Source: Lachnospiraceae bacterium
GTDB taxonomy: Bacteria > Bacillota > Clostridia > Lachnospirales > Lachnospiraceae
NCBI GenBank assembly: GCA_014804645.1
Contig: JAAUZI010000018.1
Coordinates: 2,171-66,170, forward strand
Length of the DNA: 64,000 nt
Reading direction: 5' to 3'
Part shown: positions 43,419 to 52,263 of the stretch, piece by piece
Position numbering within the stretch: position 1 is the stretch's first letter
How the letters are laid out: each line of letters starts with the position of its first letter
The notes under the pieces: model-generated
What the model was told of the DNA's origin: nothing
Seen by the model: only the letters and a program-made list of their open reading frames with translations
The model's database searches: none
Made by a program: the position numbers and the translations under genes

Positions 43419-44408
43419 ATGCAGCGGATACAAAACGATATCAAATCGGGGCAGTTTCAGCCCGTGTACCTCCTCTACGGGGAGGAGCGCTACTTGAAGC
43501 GCCAGTACCGGGACAAGCTCAAAGCAGCGCTGTGCGCCCCGGACGACAATATGAACAATCATTTTTACGAGGGCAGAAACATATCTGTCGGGGAGATTAT
43601 CGATCTGGCGGAGACTCTGCCTTTTTTGGCGGAGCGCAGGGTGATTTTCATGGACAACAGCGGTCTGTTCAAGTCGGGCGGCGAACAGATGGCGGAGTAT
43701 CTGGGGGCGCAGAACGAGTCCACCGTGCTGATATTCACAGAGAGCGAGGTGGACAAGCGCAGCAAGCTGTTCAAGGCCCTGCAGGCCCAGGGCTGCGCGG
43801 TGGAGTTCGCGGCGCAGGATGAGAACACTCTGAAACGCTGGGTGGCGGGTACACTGGGCAAAGAGGGGAAAAAGATCACCGAGAGTACGGCCCTGCAGCT
43901 GCTGAACAAAACCGGCACGGATATGGACAATATTCATATGGAGCTAGAAAAGCTGATCTGCTACTGCATGGACAAGGAGGTGGTGGAGCCGGAGGATGTG
44001 GAGGCGGTCTGCACCACACGGGTGTCCAACCATATCTTTGACATGGTCACTGCCATTGCGGAGAAACGGCAGAAGGACGCGCTGAAACTGTACTATGATC
44101 TGCTGACTCTGAAGGAGCCGCCCATGCGGATACTCTTCCTGATCGCCCGGCAGTGCAATCTGCTGCTGCAGGCCAAGGCCATGAAAAACAAAGGACTGGC
44201 CAACAAGGAGATCGCCTCCGGCCTGGGTGTACCGCCCTTTGCGGTGGGCAAATACTTAAGTCAGGCGTCCCGGTTTAAGTCCTCCGTGCTGCGCCGGGCG
44301 CTGACTAAGTGCGTGGAGGCGGAGGAGGCGGTGAAAACCGGACGCATGAATGACGTGATGAGTGTGGAGATACTGATCGTGTCGGTATTTGAAGAAGAAA
44401 AAGCGTGA
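43419..44408 (+). CDS. holA: DNA polymerase III subunit delta
   Basis: Delta subunit of the clamp loader; it opens the beta clamp on DNA during replication. The 329-residue length, N-terminal FQPVYLLYGEERYLKRQYRDKL, IDLAETLPFLAERRVIFMDN and the helical C-terminal collar (QCNLLLQAKAMKNKGLANKEI; VPPFAVGKYLSQA) are characteristic of Firmicutes HolA/YqeN. TAGGAGGCGGTACGCT precedes the ATG. Four genes follow closely on the same strand. comEC, its usual neighbour in many Firmicutes, is about 31 kb upstream here. Confidence 0.95.
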   Translation: MQRIQNDIKSGQFQPVYLLYGEERYLKRQYRDKLKAALCAPDDNMNNHFYEGRNISVGEIIDLAETLPFLAERRVIFMDNSGLFKSGGEQMAEYLGAQNESTVLIFTESEVDKRSKLFKALQAQGCAVEFAAQDENTLKRWVAGTLGKEGKKITESTALQLLNKTGTDMDNIHMELEKLICYCMDKEVVEPEDVEAVCTTRVSNHIFDMVTAIAEKRQKDALKLYYDLLTLKEPPMRILFLIARQCNLLLQAKAMKNKGLANKEIASGLGVPPFAVGKYLSQASRFKSSVLRRALTKCVEAEEAVKTGRMNDVMSVEILIVSVFEEEKA

Positions 44409-44419
44409 GGGACACAGGG

Positions 44420-44872
44420 ATGAAGAGTGGCGGAAATAGCAAACTTAAATATTGGGTTTCCATATTCGGCGTTGTGATAGCGGCGATATGGTTTGTGCTG
44501 AACACAATGTGGCAGCCTGAAAATACATCGGAGGTGCCGGTTTCGGCGGAAACCATTCTGGAGGAGGCAGAGTCTGCCCAGTGGGCGGATGCTCCCCAGG
44601 TGCAGCTATACACCTTCCGCAACGATCGTCTGCTGAACCAGCACTATGAGAAACACGGGATAGAGATGGGCTTTGCCACGATAGAGGAGTATGTGGCGGC
44701 GGCCAACGCAGTGATATACCACCCGGACGTCCTGCACAAGCAGGAGGCGGAAGACAACGACGACGTCTATTTTCTGGAGGCTACAAACGAGTTTGTGGTG
44801 GTGTCTACGGACGGCTATATCAGAACCTATTTTATTGCCAGCGGCGGTATTGACTATTACAATCGCCAGTAG
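44420..44872 (+). CDS. Single-helix membrane protein with a toxin-like C-terminal domain
   Basis: A 150-residue protein anchored by WVSIFGVVIAAIWFVLNTMW near the N-terminus with the rest outside. The outer domain (LLNQHYEKHGIEMGF; YVAAANAVIYHP; NEFVVVSTDGYIRTYF) resembles C-terminal RNase-type domains of polymorphic toxins (BECR-like), with His-x-x-x-His and a terminal strand ending YYNRQ. I recall the DGYIRTYF pattern from such toxins, so the link is tentative. A non-toxic role in the envelope is equally possible. It overlaps the holA operon between holA and the GH43 gene. Confidence 0.5.
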   Translation: MKSGGNSKLKYWVSIFGVVIAAIWFVLNTMWQPENTSEVPVSAETILEEAESAQWADAPQVQLYTFRNDRLLNQHYEKHGIEMGFATIEEYVAAANAVIYHPDVLHKQEAEDNDDVYFLEATNEFVVVSTDGYIRTYFIASGGIDYYNRQ

Positions 44873-44883
44873 CGGAGGAGCAT

Positions 44884-46230
44884 ATGGAACCAGGCTTTCA
44901 ACTGAATCTGCACGACAGGGACAAAAACCCCTGTTTTGAGTCTCACGATCCCTCCATGATGTACGACCCGGTCAGCGGAATGTATTATTCCTACAGTACT
45001 GACGCGGCCCTGACCTCCTCCTACCGGCAGGGCATTCCGGTTCGCAGGAGCCGGGATCTGGTGCATTTTTCCTTTGTGGGATATGCCCTGTCCGAGCAGG
45101 CCATACTTCAGGGTAGAAACAATGGCCCGGGGTATAAGCCCACATTCGGATTTTGGGCGCCCTACGTGGAGTATGCGGGCGGCGAGTACCGCATGTACTA
45201 TTCAGCTACCAAGGCTTTTGGCAGCTCTGAGTCGCGGATATGGCTGGCGGTGGCGGAGCGCCCCGAGGGACCCTTTGAAAACAGGGGAGTGGTCATGGAC
45301 ACTTGGCATACGCCGGACACGGAGCCAAATGCCATCGACGCCCATGTGGCTGACACGCCGGAGGGCCGGAAATATTTCATCTACGGGTCTTTTTTCGGCG
45401 GCATCTATATCAAGGAGCTGGACCCGGCCACGGGTATGCCGGTGAATTCCGATCCGCGCTATCAGGGAGACAGGATTGCCCGCAGGCCGGAGCGCTCTTT
45501 TATTGATGGGCCGGAGGGGGCGGCGGTGATCTATCATCCCGGCACGGAGTTTTATTATCTCTTTCTGTCCTATGGCTGGCTGGGGGACGACTACGATATC
45601 CGCGTGGGACGCAGCCGCTGTATCACCGGGCCTTACCTGGACTATGAGGGCCGCAGTCTGGACGGTGAGGGCTGGGGGATGAAACTGGCGGGGAGCTACC
45701 GTTTTCAGGCCCACAATCCATGGGTGGCGGCGGGGCCAGACTGGGAATTTGCGGGGTTCAGGGGGCCGGGACACGGTGTACCCTTTTACGATCCGGTTTC
45801 GGGGCAGTATTTCTTTGTGCACCATGTGCGGGACGGCGCGGAGATATTCCGGCATAGGCAGGGGGACAGAGATTCCTTCCGCATGCACTATATGGCAGTG
45901 CGGCGCATGTTCTTTCTGGACGGCTGGCCTCTTCTCAGTCCTCAGCCTTATGCGGGGGAAGGGGGAGAGCCCCATCGACTTGGAAATGATGTGCTCTACA
46001 GGAACGACATAGGCGCGAATGGGACGGACGGTGAGACACAGTGGGAGTGGCTGCGGTTTAAATACCGGGACAACAGCCAAGCCCTGTCGGTATGTGCTCC
46101 CCTGCCCAAGGATCTGCCGCCGGAGCGGACGCTGGTCTTTGACTGTTTTGACTTTGAAAACAGCCGGGAGAGTTTGGGACTGGCGGGCATCACCGACACA
46201 GGAGAAACAATCTGGGGAAAACAGATATAG
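44884..46230 (+). CDS. Intracellular glycoside hydrolase family 43 enzyme
   Basis: A 448-residue GH43 beta-propeller enzyme, of the arabinanase/alpha-L-arabinofuranosidase/xylosidase group. The catalytic base lies in ESHDPSMMYDP, the pKa-setting aspartate in EPNAIDAHV, and the acid probably the glutamate of GPEGAAVIYHP, followed by YYLFLSYG. No signal peptide, so it acts on imported oligosaccharides. Residues after about 370 form a short C-terminal extension. GGAGGAGCAT precedes the ATG. Substrate not decided by sequence. Confidence 0.87.
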   Translation: MEPGFQLNLHDRDKNPCFESHDPSMMYDPVSGMYYSYSTDAALTSSYRQGIPVRRSRDLVHFSFVGYALSEQAILQGRNNGPGYKPTFGFWAPYVEYAGGEYRMYYSATKAFGSSESRIWLAVAERPEGPFENRGVVMDTWHTPDTEPNAIDAHVADTPEGRKYFIYGSFFGGIYIKELDPATGMPVNSDPRYQGDRIARRPERSFIDGPEGAAVIYHPGTEFYYLFLSYGWLGDDYDIRVGRSRCITGPYLDYEGRSLDGEGWGMKLAGSYRFQAHNPWVAAGPDWEFAGFRGPGHGVPFYDPVSGQYFFVHHVRDGAEIFRHRQGDRDSFRMHYMAVRRMFFLDGWPLLSPQPYAGEGGEPHRLGNDVLYRNDIGANGTDGETQWEWLRFKYRDNSQALSVCAPLPKDLPPERTLVFDCFDFENSRESLGLAGITDTGETIWGKQI

Positions 46231-46331
46231 AAAAAATGATTTGAGGGAGTTTTATAGGACACAATATCCACTATGATTGACTCATAAACAAAGGACAGGA
46301 GAGGAAAGTTTGGAAGTAAACTTCCCAATGC

Positions 46332-46397
46332 TGATTCACGCAGTATCGCAGGCTAGCAGTAGTTGGCTTTGCCAACTACAGATATGCAGAAATGAGG
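46332..46397 (+). repeat. Structured intergenic element, copy B
   Basis: ACGCAGTATCGCAGGC, then AGTAGTTGGC/GCCAACTAC hairpin with TTT loop, then GATATGCAGAAATGAGG. The 32-base core 46357-46388 is identical to 58398-58429 (copy C). GATATGC can pair with GCAGTATC around it. GAGG serves as the ribosome site of the gene at 46403. Confidence 0.75.
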
Positions 46398-46402
46398 AAA
46401 TT

Positions 46403-46783
46403 ATGAGAAAATCATGGACGGATGGTATTATGTGGGGATTGGCGGCGATCGTGCTGGCGATGGCAACGGCAGTGTGTATCGCAGGCAGTATCAAGAGTCA
46501 GGCGGCGGATACATGGAAGGCTCAGGAGGCATACTATCAGCAGTTGGAGCGGGAGTATATCGGCCGGGTGAGGCAGTTTTTGGAGGCGCGGGGATATCGC
46601 AGCAGCGGTGTGACGCTGAATCGGATCGTGGACGGCGATGGTCAGCGGAGCTACAAGGTGCTGGTACACCACGGCGCGCTGAACAGGCTGGAGGAAGAGG
46701 CGCAGGCGGAGGTGCTGGAGCAGATAGAGGACCTGGGATTTCAGGTTCCGGGCTGCAGTTTCACGGCGCAGCTGTTTCGGTAG
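46403..46783 (+). CDS. Single-helix membrane protein, unknown function
   Basis: A 126-residue protein: MRKSWTDGIMWGLAAIVLAM then more hydrophobic residues form one membrane helix or uncleaved signal, followed by a helical outer segment (AQEAYYQQLEREYIGRVRQFL) and GYRSSGVTLNRIVDGDGQRSY. Not recognised. The start is preceded by copy B of the structured element, whose GAGGA is the ribosome site. Confidence 0.7.
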   Translation: MRKSWTDGIMWGLAAIVLAMATAVCIAGSIKSQAADTWKAQEAYYQQLEREYIGRVRQFLEARGYRSSGVTLNRIVDGDGQRSYKVLVHHGALNRLEEEAQAEVLEQIEDLGFQVPGCSFTAQLFR

Positions 46784-46830
46784 CTCCGGATTTGGCCGCC
46801 GCATAGGCAGAGAGAGCAGGAGGCAGGGAT

Positions 46831-47427
46831 ATGGCAGAGAGATTTATACCCAGAGAACAGGAGATATACAGACATTTTAAGGGCAATCTGTACCAGGTGA
46901 AGGCTCTGGCGGAGCACACGGAGACCGGGGAGCAGCTGGTAATCTATCAAGCGATGGACGGGGACTGCAAAATATACGCCAGGCCGCTGGACATGTTCGT
47001 GGAGGCGGTGGACCGGGAGAAATATCCGGAGGCGGATCAGGAGTTTCGCTTTCAGCTGCAGGGGCCGGAGGCCGGACGGCAAAGTGGGGCAACGCAGCCT
47101 GGCCTTGGGGTGCAGTTAAAGAAGGAGGCCGCTGAAACGCAGATAGTTTCCGAGACATATGCGGCTGGAGCAGGGGAGCAGAATTCTTCCGAGCCGGAGG
47201 AGCCGGGAATCGACCCGCTGGTGCTGGAGTTTCTGGACGCCCGCACCTACGAGCAGCGTCTGAATGTGCTGGCGGCTCTGCACCACAGGATTACTAATGA
47301 GATGATAACCACCATGTCCCTCTGCTGTGATATCGAGGTGGAGGGCGACGACGTGGAACAGCGCTACGAGGAGCTGAAACAGTGTCTGATTATGAAGGAC
47401 CGGTTTGAGATCAAAAGGTTGGGGTAA
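46831..47427 (+). CDS. DUF1653-domain protein
   Basis: A 198-residue protein. Residues 10-72 contain DUF1653 (YRHFKGNLYQVKALAEHTET, IYARPLDMFVEAVDREKYP), a small beta-barrel-like domain of unknown function; an acidic linker (residues 95-130) leads to a helical C-terminal segment (YEQRLNVLAALHHRITNEM). GCAGGAGGCAGGGAT precedes the ATG. It stands just upstream of the SfsA-MutY fusion, perhaps in the same transcript. Confidence 0.8.
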   Translation: MAERFIPREQEIYRHFKGNLYQVKALAEHTETGEQLVIYQAMDGDCKIYARPLDMFVEAVDREKYPEADQEFRFQLQGPEAGRQSGATQPGLGVQLKKEAAETQIVSETYAAGAGEQNSSEPEEPGIDPLVLEFLDARTYEQRLNVLAALHHRITNEMITTMSLCCDIEVEGDDVEQRYEELKQCLIMKDRFEIKRLG

Positions 47428-47466
47428 GCGGGAGTTAGATTGAAAAATCAATGCATAGGGATTAGT

Positions 47467-49326
47467 ATGAAATACGAGAACATTGTCAAGGGGCGTTTTA
47501 TCGAGCGCCCCAATCGTTTTGTGGCGTATGTGGACATTGACGGCGTCCGGGAGCGCGTACATGTGAAAAATACCGGCCGCTGCCGGGAACTGCTGGTTCC
47601 GGGAGCGGCTGTCTATCTGGAACACAGCGGCAATCCGGCGCGCAGCACGGCCTACGATCTGGTGGCGGTAGAAAAAGGGGGCCGTATGATAAATATGGAC
47701 TCCCAGGCGCCAAACCGGGCGGTGCTGGAATGGTTGAAGACAGGGCAGCTCTTTCCGGAGCCGGTATCCGTCCGACCGGAGACAGTGTACGGCAGCTCTC
47801 GATTTGATTTCTTTATTGAAACTGCCTCAGAGAAGATATTCATGGAGGTAAAGGGCGTCACTCTGGAGGAAGACGGGGAGGCGCGGTTTCCGGACGCTCC
47901 CTCAGAGCGGGCGGTTAAACATGTGGAGGAGCTGGTTCGTGCCCGGCAGGAGGGCTATGGAGCCTATGTGCTTTTCGTGATTCAGATGAAGGGGGTAAGC
48001 CATCTGATTCCCAACGCCGCCACGCACCCGGAATTTGCCCGGGCGCTGCGCAGCGCGGCCCAGGCCGGAGTGAAGGTGCTGGCCTATGACTGTCACGTGA
48101 CGGCGGACAGCATGGTCATAGCGGACGCTGTGCCCGTAATCTTGACGCCGTCTGATGCTATTGTGGAAAAATTTAACTACATTTCAGAAAATTTTAAGGA
48201 AAACCTAAGAAAAGGAGAACTGTCAGCGATTGCGGAGCCGCTGCTTAAATGGTATGATACTCACAGAAGAATTTTACCCTGGAGGGAGGAGCCTACCCCC
48301 TACCATGTCTGGGTGTCTGAGATCATGCTGCAGCAGACCCGGGTGGAGGCGGTGAAACCGTACTATAAGCGTTTCATGGAGGAATTGCCGGACATTGCCA
48401 GCCTGGCAGCGGTTTCGCAGGAGAGGCTGTTGAAACTGTGGGAGGGACTGGGATACTATTCCCGCGCACGCAATCTCCAGGCGGCGGCGCGGCAGATCAT
48501 GGAGGAGCACGGGGGACGGATGCCGGACACCCGCGAGGAGCTGATAAAGCTGAAGGGGATAGGCAGCTACACCGCCGGAGCCATAGCCTCCATAGCTTAT
48601 GGGAAAAGGGAGCCTGCGGTGGACGGCAATGTGCTCAGGGTGCTGTCCCGGCTGCGCATGGACGGTGAGGAGATCACGGACCTCAAGGTGAGACAGCGGG
48701 TGGAACGGCAGCTGCGGGAGTCCATGAGTTCATTGCGTCCCGGGGATTTCAACCAGGCCATGATGGATATTGGCGCTCTGGTGTGTGTTCCGGGCGGGCA
48801 GCCGCGGTGCGGGGATTGTCCCCTTGCCGAACTCTGCATGGCTCGGGAGCGGCACTGTCAGGCGGAGTATCCCAAAAAGGCTGCGAAAAAGGGGCGCACC
48901 ATAGAGGAGAGAACGGTGCTGGTGATTCAGGACAGCACCCGGGCCGTGCTGCGCAGACGTCCGGCCGGAGGACTGTTGGCGGGCATGTATGAGCTGCCAA
49001 GTCTGGAGGGTCACAGGACGGCGGAGGAGGTCATCCGCTATCTGGCGGACAATGGGCTGAAAATTCTGAGGATCCAGAAACTGGAGGACAGTAAGCATAT
49101 TTTCACCCACAGGGAATGGCATATGTGCGGCTATATGATCCGGGTGGACGAACTGGAGCCTCGGGGCAGCGGCCGAGAGACGGCACAGTGGCTGTACGTG
49201 GAGCCGGAGGAGACCCGGGAGCGCTATCCGATTCCCTCCGCATTTGCCGCATACCTGCCATATCTGAATATCCGTCAGGGCAAGGATCTACAAATAACTA
49301 AGCAGAACAGGAGTAAGACGACATGA
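47467..49326 (+). CDS. SfsA nuclease fused to A/G-specific adenine glycosylase MutY
   Basis: A single 619-residue frame with two normally separate enzymes. Residues 1-225 are SfsA (VKGRFIERPNRFVAYVDIDG; SSRFDFFIETASEKIFMEVKGVTL; YVLFVIQMKGVSHLIPN), a putative DNA/RNA nuclease. From about residue 255 follows MutY: LLKWYDTHRRILPWR, catalytic Glu285 in VSEIMLQQTRV, helix-hairpin-helix LKGIGSYTAGAIASI, Asp386 in AVDGNVLRVL, and an iron-sulfur cluster C440-x7-C448-x2-C451-x5-C457. Residues 480-610 form the NUDIX-like C-terminal domain that reads 8-oxoguanine. All key residues are present in both halves. TAGGG precedes ATG 47467. Confidence 0.93.
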   Translation: MKYENIVKGRFIERPNRFVAYVDIDGVRERVHVKNTGRCRELLVPGAAVYLEHSGNPARSTAYDLVAVEKGGRMINMDSQAPNRAVLEWLKTGQLFPEPVSVRPETVYGSSRFDFFIETASEKIFMEVKGVTLEEDGEARFPDAPSERAVKHVEELVRARQEGYGAYVLFVIQMKGVSHLIPNAATHPEFARALRSAAQAGVKVLAYDCHVTADSMVIADAVPVILTPSDAIVEKFNYISENFKENLRKGELSAIAEPLLKWYDTHRRILPWREEPTPYHVWVSEIMLQQTRVEAVKPYYKRFMEELPDIASLAAVSQERLLKLWEGLGYYSRARNLQAAARQIMEEHGGRMPDTREELIKLKGIGSYTAGAIASIAYGKREPAVDGNVLRVLSRLRMDGEEITDLKVRQRVERQLRESMSSLRPGDFNQAMMDIGALVCVPGGQPRCGDCPLAELCMARERHCQAEYPKKAAKKGRTIEERTVLVIQDSTRAVLRRRPAGGLLAGMYELPSLEGHRTAEEVIRYLADNGLKILRIQKLEDSKHIFTHREWHMCGYMIRVDELEPRGSGRETAQWLYVEPEETRERYPIPSAFAAYLPYLNIRQGKDLQITKQNRSKTT

Positions 49327-50351
49327 AACTTTTATCCATTGCAATACCCTGCTACAATTCGGAGAATTATATGCGCAAATGCATTGAGTCTCTGCTGCCC
49401 GGCGGCGAGGATGTGGAGATCATCATAGTGGACGATGGCTCCGAGAGGGACCGCACGGCGCAGATCGCGGACGAATATGCGGCCAAATATCCGGGCATTG
49501 TCAAAGCGGTGCACCAGGAGAACGGGGGACATGGCGCTGCGGTGAATGCGGGCATCGAGAATGCCACCGGTCTGTATTTCAAGGTGGTGGACAGCGACGA
49601 TTGGGTCAAGGAAGAAGCCTATATGCAGGTGCTGGAGACTCTGCGGGAGCAGACGGGCATCAGCAGGGTGCTGGATATGCTGATCTGTAACTTTGTCTAT
49701 GAGAAGGAGGGGGAGAAACGCAAGAAGGTCATGAATTACCGGCATATCCTCCCCGTGGGTCAACTCTTTACATGGGAGGACTGCCATCATTTTACCAAGG
49801 GGCATTACATTCTCATGCACTCGGTGATTTTCCGCACCAAGCTGCTGCGGGAATGCTGTCTGGAACTGCCCAGACACACCTTTTATGTGGACAACCTCTA
49901 TGTGTTCGAACCTTTGCCCTATGTGAAAAATATGTATTATCTGGACGTGAATTTCTATCGGTACTATATCGGTAGGGAGGATCAGTCGGTCAACGAGAGC
50001 GTCATGATCTCCCGCATTGACCAGCAGATATATGTGAACAAGCTGATGATCGACTACTTTACTGCGCTGGGGGAGGAGATCGGTGAGGACAAGCGCCTGT
50101 ACCAGTACATGTACAATTATCTGGAGATTATCACCACGGTCTCCAGCGTATTGCTGCTCCGCTCCGGCACCAAAGAGCATTTGGCAATGAAGAGAGAGCT
50201 GTGGGATTATCTGAAGGGAAAAGATAAAAAACTTTTCGGCTCCATGCGCCGAGGAATTATGGGTGCAACCATGAATCTGCCCGGTCGGTTAGGCCGCAGA
50301 ATGGCGGTGGACGCCTATCATATCTGTCAAAAGATATTCAAGTTTAACTGA
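49323..50351 (+). CDS. Family 2 glycosyltransferase
   Basis: A 342-residue GT-A glycosyltransferase: SIAIPCYNSENYMRKCIESL, IIIVDDGSERDRTA, VHQENGGHGAAVNAGIENA and the DxD-like VVDSDDWVKEEAYMQVL. No signal peptide or membrane helix, so a cytoplasmic membrane-face enzyme for cell-wall or exopolysaccharide synthesis. It overlaps the SfsA-MutY stop by four bases. Acceptor unknown. Confidence 0.9.
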   Translation: MKLLSIAIPCYNSENYMRKCIESLLPGGEDVEIIIVDDGSERDRTAQIADEYAAKYPGIVKAVHQENGGHGAAVNAGIENATGLYFKVVDSDDWVKEEAYMQVLETLREQTGISRVLDMLICNFVYEKEGEKRKKVMNYRHILPVGQLFTWEDCHHFTKGHYILMHSVIFRTKLLRECCLELPRHTFYVDNLYVFEPLPYVKNMYYLDVNFYRYYIGREDQSVNESVMISRIDQQIYVNKLMIDYFTALGEEIGEDKRLYQYMYNYLEIITTVSSVLLLRSGTKEHLAMKRELWDYLKGKDKKLFGSMRRGIMGATMNLPGRLGRRMAVDAYHICQKIFKFN

Positions 50352-50366
50352 TGCTTTGGAACATAA

Positions 50367-50400
50367 AAAAGAGCCTGTGGAAATATCCATAGACTCTTTT
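50367..50400 (+). terminator. Bidirectional terminator between the glycosyltransferase and PAP2 genes
   Basis: AAAAGAG-C-CT-G-TGGA and TCCA-TAGA-CTCTTTT arms with AAATA loop; it lies between convergent genes. Confidence 0.75.
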
Positions 50401-50413
50401 CTTATTGGCTATA

Positions 50414-51100
50414 TCAACTCTGGGCCTGAGGTCTGGAGTTTCCTCTGCTGCGAAACGCTCCCTTCATGTTGGCAATCACATCCCGGCGGTACACCAGCAC
50501 ATACATGGCCGAGGCCATACCCAAGCCGGTCAGCACGTCAAACATGGAGTGCTGCTTGAGGAAGATGGTGGACAGGATGATGGAAACGCACAGTGCCAGC
50601 GATGTGCCTCGCAGCCAGCGCTTTTTGCCCAGACTGCAACGGCACAGGGCTATGTGAGCGCCTATAGAGTTGTACACATGAATGCTTGGCCAAAGGTTGG
50701 TGGGCGTGTCCGTCCGCCACAGGTGGGCGACCATCTGGGTAAATATATTGTCCCGCGGCATGGTGTACGGACGCAGATGATGGCCATTGGGCCACAGGGT
50801 GGACACCAGCAGGAACACCGTCATGCCTGTAAACAGAAAAATGCATGCCCGCTTGTAATCCGGCTTGCTCTTGAAAAAGAGAAACAACACCACGGCGCTC
50901 ACATATATAAACCATAAAAAATATGGAATCACAAACACCTCGCAGAAAGGAATATGGTCGTCAATAGTCATATGAATCACGCGGTAATGCTTGGTCACGG
51001 TCCGTTCCAGATAGCAGAACCAGGTCATATAGAATATCCCATAGAGTATCAGCGGGATTCCATGCTTATATTTCAGATAGAATTTTTTTGCCTTTTCCAT
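50414..51100 (-). CDS. PAP2-superfamily membrane phosphatase
   Basis: A 228-residue membrane protein with about six hydrophobic helices. Phosphatase motifs are HHLRPYTMP, NLWPSIHVYNSIGAHIAL (PSxH) and IFLKQHSMFDVLTG (H-x-x-x-D), typical of the inositol-phosphotransferase-like PAP2 subgroup that acts on lipid phosphates. TTG at 51106 is an alternative start; ATG 51100 has GAGGAT upstream. It converges with the glycosyltransferase and is followed, upstream on its strand, by a lipid kinase, a pair consistent with lipid-phosphate turnover. Confidence 0.85.
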   Translation of the reverse strand: MEKAKKFYLKYKHGIPLILYGIFYMTWFCYLERTVTKHYRVIHMTIDDHIPFCEVFVIPYFLWFIYVSAVVLFLFFKSKPDYKRACIFLFTGMTVFLLVSTLWPNGHHLRPYTMPRDNIFTQMVAHLWRTDTPTNLWPSIHVYNSIGAHIALCRCSLGKKRWLRGTSLALCVSIILSTIFLKQHSMFDVLTGLGMASAMYVLVYRRDVIANMKGAFRSRGNSRPQAQS

Positions 51101-51224
51101 AATCAATATTTATCCTCGTTTTTCCAAAGACAGTATTAACGCTCCTTAATATAGCACAAATTTATCTTTTTTCAAGAGGAAAAATACATAATTAAGAAAA
51201 TATAGGACAATTTTAAGATTTTCT

Positions 51225-52163
51225 TTAGATATACATTTGCAGAGCCTGGCGCTGGCATGTAACGACCAGACTGTCGCTGCGGCGGGCCACCTCCCCGTCC
51301 GTGTGTACCCACAGGGGCGCGGAGGTCTGTATCTCTATCTTTTGGGCGCGGTAGGCGGTAATGCCCCGGAACATATAGTGCTTGCCGAAAAAGGCGGTGG
51401 GCAGCGCCACCAGAATCAGCGCCTTGGACAGATCCCCCACCACGCACAGGTCCAGCATGCCGTCCCGGTAATCGGCCTGGGGTGCGAACTTAAAGCCGCC
51501 GCCTTCGTACATATGGTTCATGAAGGCCACGAACAGGATCTTGCGTATGGAGACAGGTTCGCCGTTGTCCAGGCGAATCTGACAGGACACGGCCTTGCTG
51601 GCAAAGAGCTGTTTCAGGGCGATTCCCAGATAGGTCAGCTTGCCCAGGCCGATTTTGTTGAGGAATCCCTTCATCTCCGAGCGGTTGGTCTCCTCGCAGA
51701 CCGCCGCGTCAAAGCCTATGCCGCTGCTGACGATGAAACGGTGGCTGGAGCCGTCCCCGTAGGTGGTGGTGCCGATATCCACAGTCGTGGTATCCTTTGC
51801 TTCCAGTATCTGCTTGAGAGCCTTCAGGGGATCTCGGGAAATGGGCATATCTCTTGTGAAATCGTTGCCGGAGCCAATGGGAATGTATCCCAGAACCACC
51901 CGGGAGAGGTCCTCGATTCCCTGCAGGGCCTCGTCTATGGTGCCGTCCCCGCCCAGAATCACAATGCGGTGAGGCTCTGCCGACTCTGCGGAGGATATTT
52001 CCCCGGTCAAACGCGTGATATCTCCTTTCGCATGGGAGAAATGCGCCTCGTAGGGCACCTGGGCCGCCTGCAGATAAGGCTCGATAACTGTATCCCACAG
52101 TTCTTGCCCCTTGCCGGAGCGGGATACGGGATTCAATATAAAATGATATATAGCGTTCTCCAT
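51225..52163 (-). CDS. YegS/DagK-family lipid kinase
   Basis: A 312-residue diacylglycerol-kinase-type enzyme that phosphorylates diacylglycerol or a related lipid. Motifs: FILNPVSRSGKGQE, IVILGGDGTIDEALQG (nucleotide loop), YIPIGSGNDFTRDMP, HRFIVSSGIGFDAAV and a C-terminal VHTDGE. AAGGAG six bases upstream on the minus strand fits ATG 52163; an in-frame start at 52364 would add 67 unlikely residues. It lies divergent to glyA. Confidence 0.9.
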   Translation of the reverse strand: MENAIYHFILNPVSRSGKGQELWDTVIEPYLQAAQVPYEAHFSHAKGDITRLTGEISSAESAEPHRIVILGGDGTIDEALQGIEDLSRVVLGYIPIGSGNDFTRDMPISRDPLKALKQILEAKDTTTVDIGTTTYGDGSSHRFIVSSGIGFDAAVCEETNRSEMKGFLNKIGLGKLTYLGIALKQLFASKAVSCQIRLDNGEPVSIRKILFVAFMNHMYEGGGFKFAPQADYRDGMLDLCVVGDLSKALILVALPTAFFGKHYMFRGITAYRAQKIEIQTSAPLWVHTDGEVARRSDSLVVTCQRQALQMYI

Positions 52164-52263
52164 GGTCTTCTCCTTGATAGATAATGCGGGCGGGCCGCTG
52201 CATCCCCGCAAACCGTGATATTGATGTTTTGATTCTAACATATCATTCGGGGTTTCGCAAGGC

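Noticed and set aside
44420..44872. Ribosomal protein gene rpsT after holA
   Set aside because: The usual downstream neighbour rpsT is not present; the protein has a membrane helix and no S20 features.
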